From positions 1 to 6,599 of the forward strand of contig CAIVQM010000223.1 of NCBI GenBank assembly GCA_903908025.1: a stretch of DNA of 6,599 nucleotides, written 5' to 3'. Every line of letters begins with the position of its first letter. The first letter of the stretch is position 1. The DNA is from an uncultured bacterium (lineage in GTDB: Bacteria > Actinomycetota > Actinomycetes > S36-B12). Positions 4,801 through 6,599 of this stretch are shown here, piece by piece. The translations under genes were made by a program, and so were the position numbers. The notes beneath the pieces are model-generated. The model worked only from the letters and a program-made list of their open reading frames with translations, did no database searches and had not been told where the DNA came from.

Positions 4801-5730
4801 TCACCAGGGTCGGACAGGGACTCCCGGGCTGGGGGTGAAGACCGGCCGCTTGGCGACCACGGCCCAGTCCTCGCCATCGTCCGACCGCCGCAGGCGCACC
4901 GCAACCGAGAAGCCATCGCTGGTTCGACTCGAGGTCAGGTGCCACATCCGGTACCCGTCCTCACCGTGGATCACCATCGGCCCAAACACGCCTTGCGTCT
5001 CATAGGGCGAGTCTTGGTCCCCGGCGATGATCTCTTTGGGGACGGACCACGTGACAAGATCTGGCGAGTAGGCAACCAGGATCCGGTAGCGGCCATCGAC
5101 GAACGAGGAGCACCACAGGGTCCATCCGTGCTCTGTTCGCAGCACGTCGGGCAGGCTGATGAGACCCCCATCGGGGTCGGTGATCGACAGGCCGGTGTCG
5201 ATCCACGTGCCGTCTTCGCCGCGGACATAGCGCACGATCGCTGATACGCGCTCGTTGGCCGTCGTGTGAACCACTGTTGCAAACAGCGAGTCTCGGCCAT
5301 CTGCTTCGACGATCCAGGGGTCACGGAACTGGAAGACGCCCTCGGCGCTGATTGGCGGCGCCACCAGCTCGGTTACGGGGTTGGTCCAAGTGACGCCATC
5401 GGGTGAGGCGAAAGAGACGATCGCCGACAGGGGCAGGTCCCCCGTGGCGCAGGCGAAGAGCCGGAAGCCATCTGCGGTCAGGCCAGCCCATGGACTCTCG
5501 TAGCTGTGCCAGCCTCCGCCCATGAGCCGGGAGGCCGGCGGCACGAGGACCGCGTCTGCGTCCAGGCGATCCCACTTGATGCCGTCCACCGACGTGGCGA
5601 CCCCTATTTTCCACTCCCCCCAGAGGTCGCTGCCGGAGTAGAACATCCAATAGGACCCGTCGAGCCCCAGAATGAACGGGCGCCCAACCTGGCGCCCGTC
5701 CCAGTTGCCAAGTCCGATGGGGGCCGGCAC
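4801..5730 (-). CDS. Five-bladed beta-propeller, glycoside hydrolase-like (GH43/GH32/GH130 fold)
   Basis: A complete 309-aa protein built from five visible blade repeats, each opening with xP plus a hydrophobic stretch: GRPFIL (16-21), ESPWAGL (78-84), RDPWIV (136-141), LPDVL (193-197) and GPMVI (250-254). Several blades close with a Ser-x-Asp-type turn followed by Trp (SVDGIKW, SPDGVTW, SPDLVTW, SDDGEDW). This is the fold of GH43, GH32 and GH130 enzymes. The acidic residue of blade 3 is present (Asp137 in RDP), but the blade 1 position, usually Asp in DP or NDP, is Arg17. Standard hydrolysis is uncertain; it may be a divergent glycosidase, a phosphorylase or a glycan-binding protein. No signal peptide or membrane segment is seen, so it should be cytoplasmic. 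GTG 5730 is chosen over TTG at 5757 and 5751 because GGGGAGG sits five bases upstream. The permease stop is only 13 bases before it, so the two are almost certainly one operon. Confidence 0.8.
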   Translation of the reverse strand: MPAPIGLGNWDGRQVGRPFILGLDGSYWMFYSGSDLWGEWKIGVATSVDGIKWDRLDADAVLVPPASRLMGGGWHSYESPWAGLTADGFRLFACATGDLPLSAIVSFASPDGVTWTNPVTELVAPPISAEGVFQFRDPWIVEADGRDSLFATVVHTTANERVSAIVRYVRGEDGTWIDTGLSITDPDGGLISLPDVLRTEHGWTLWCSSFVDGRYRILVAYSPDLVTWSVPKEIIAGDQDSPYETQGVFGPMVIHGEDGYRMWHLTSSRTSDGFSVAVRLRRSDDGEDWAVVAKRPVFTPSPGVPVRPW

Positions 5731-5735
5731 GCCGG

Positions 5736-5742
5736 CCTCCCC
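5736..5742 (-). promoter_or_regulatory. Shine-Dalgarno GGGGAGG for the propeller gene
   Basis: GGGGAGG on the minus strand, five bases before GTG 5730 and one base past the permease stop (complement of 5744-5746). It selects the GTG start and indicates coupled translation after the permease. Confidence 0.75.
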
Positions 5743-5743
5743 G

Positions 5744-6599
5744 TCACTCAACGACAATCTTGTTCACCCGATTGCGGACTGCGACGTCGAACCAGACAGC
5801 GGACACCAGGACGAGGCCCGTCACAACGTCCTGCCAGAGCGTTGGCAGGTTCAGCAGGTTGAAGCCGTTGGCCAACCCGACGATGACGAAGGCGCCCAGC
5901 AGCGCTTGGTACGGTCGCCCGCGGCCACCGGCGAGACTTACGCCACCGATCGCCGCTGCGGCGATCGAACGGAGTTCGAGGCCACGGCCGATCAGGGGCG
6001 AGGCTGCGTCGAGGCGAGCCAGGTACAGCACGCCGTCGAGGAAGTACACGAGCCCCATGATGAGGAACCCGATCTTGATCGTGCGCGCGATGTTGACTCC
6101 GGACATCCGGGCGTCTTGTCGGTTCCCGCCAATTGCGTACGCATGACGTCCGAACACGGTCATCTGCGTGACGACCTCCAGAATGCCGACAGCTGCCACG
6201 CAGACCACCAGCATCCAGGGGATCCCCTTAGAGGTGCTCAGCAGGAGAAGCGGGATCAGGAGTACGCCGATCACGATGATGCCCGGTGCGGCGGCGCCCC
6301 GGGATCGACGACCGGAGCGAACCGACCTAATCATGGAGAAGATGCCCACCGCAGCGGCAATGAGGATCAGCGGGGTCGCAACGATCCCAGGGACTGCCTG
6401 GCGGCCAAGCGCACCGATGTAGGTTGGTGTGGGCGCGGCGGCGTTTGGCAGGACCAGAATGGCTAGGGCGGGGTAGGCGAGGAACCCTGCCAGCGTCACG
6501 ATGAAGGACGCGGTCTTGAACCCGCTGCGGGACAGCCGGGTGATGACGTAGCCGTTGAGGAGGGCCAGCGAGAGGGCGGCCGCCAGGCCGATAGGGAGG
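5744..6599 (-). CDS. ABC sugar transporter permease (XylH/RbsC type), N-terminus beyond window
   Basis: The C-terminal 284 residues of an inner-membrane permease of the BPD_transp_2 family, which moves ribose, xylose and related sugars with an ATPase and a periplasmic or lipoprotein sugar-binding protein. The frame stays open to the right edge: codons before the GTG at 6499 encode conserved family sequence (LPIGLAAALSLALLNGY and SFIVTLAGFLAY), so that GTG is internal. About eight or nine hydrophobic segments are visible. The cytoplasmic coupling loop is clear: FGRHAYAIGGNRQDARMSGV, the EAA-like region of XylH/RbsC. The conserved AAAAIGGVSLAGGRG block follows, then GAFVIVGLANGFNLL. It ends 13 bases before the propeller start, in the same operon. 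The ATPase and binding-protein genes are expected upstream on the minus strand, right of the window (inference). The sugar carried cannot be named. Confidence 0.92.
   Translation of the reverse strand, partial: LPIGLAAALSLALLNGYVITRLSRSGFKTASFIVTLAGFLAYPALAILVLPNAAAPTPTYIGALGRQAVPGIVATPLILIAAAVGIFSMIRSVRSGRRSRGAAAPGIIVIGVLLIPLLLLSTSKGIPWMLVVCVAAVGILEVVTQMTVFGRHAYAIGGNRQDARMSGVNIARTIKIGFLIMGLVYFLDGVLYLARLDAASPLIGRGLELRSIAAAAIGGVSLAGGRGRPYQALLGAFVIVGLANGFNLLNLPTLWQDVVTGLVLVSAVWFDVAVRNRVNKIVVE

Noticed and set aside
4641..4916. Extension of the VOC protein by 92 residues
   Set aside because: It would overlap the propeller gene end, has an Arg/Ser-rich composition, and the strong GGAGG lies exactly before ATG 4640.
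5672..6466. Long plus-strand open frame (264 codons) antisense to the permease
   Set aside because: Its translation is rich in Asp, His, Arg and Gln with no fold pattern, while the minus strand gives a clear XylH/RbsC permease.
6497..6499. GTG as the start of the permease
   Set aside because: The upstream codons to the window edge continue a conserved permease sequence, so the gene is cut by the window.

Overview
This is a GC-rich bacterial window (roughly 60-65% G+C, genes closely packed, strong G/C bias at third codon positions). It reads as part of a carbohydrate uptake and catabolism locus. The host cannot be fixed from the sequence. A XylH/RbsC-type permease, a DhaL protein and an MtnA/eIF2B-type protein with a long N-terminal extension would suit a Chloroflexota or Actinomycetota genome, but that is inference. 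No mobile element, CRISPR array, rRNA or tRNA was seen.

Layout, left to right. (1) A plus-strand pair: the C-terminal 162 residues of a 3-hexulose-6-phosphate synthase / 3-keto-L-gulonate-6-phosphate decarboxylase-like lyase (to 491), then a complete zinc-dependent medium-chain dehydrogenase (520-1539). (2) A minus-strand unit: a DhaL-type kinase subunit (1642-2298), preceded by a possible small gene (2295-2480) whose stop overlaps the dhaL start as ATGA. (3) A divergent intergenic region with a TGTATACA palindrome (2498-2505), a candidate operator/promoter, and on the plus side a possible 39-codon leader ORF (2641-2760). (4) A plus-strand MtnA/eIF2B-family sugar-phosphate isomerase homologue (2744-4030). 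(5) A convergent junction, then a minus-strand run read in the order ABC sugar permease (runs off the right edge), five-bladed beta-propeller glycosidase-like protein (4801-5730), and VOC-fold metalloprotein (4065-4640).

How the genes may work together (inference): the permease imports a sugar or polyol and the propeller protein may act on, or bind, a glycoside in the cytoplasm. The dehydrogenase would oxidise a hydroxyl, the MtnA-like protein isomerise a phosphorylated aldose, the OMPDC-suprafamily lyase cleave C-C, and DhaL phosphorylate a small ketose or be part of a kinase. No substrate can be named. The most notable point is that several of these enzymes depart from family consensus at key sites. 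The MtnA-like protein lacks the usual Cys and Asp. The lyase keeps DxKxxD but lacks the usual phosphate-gripper motifs. DhaL has no adjacent DhaK. The propeller lacks the first acidic residue. Together they could represent an undescribed sugar pathway.
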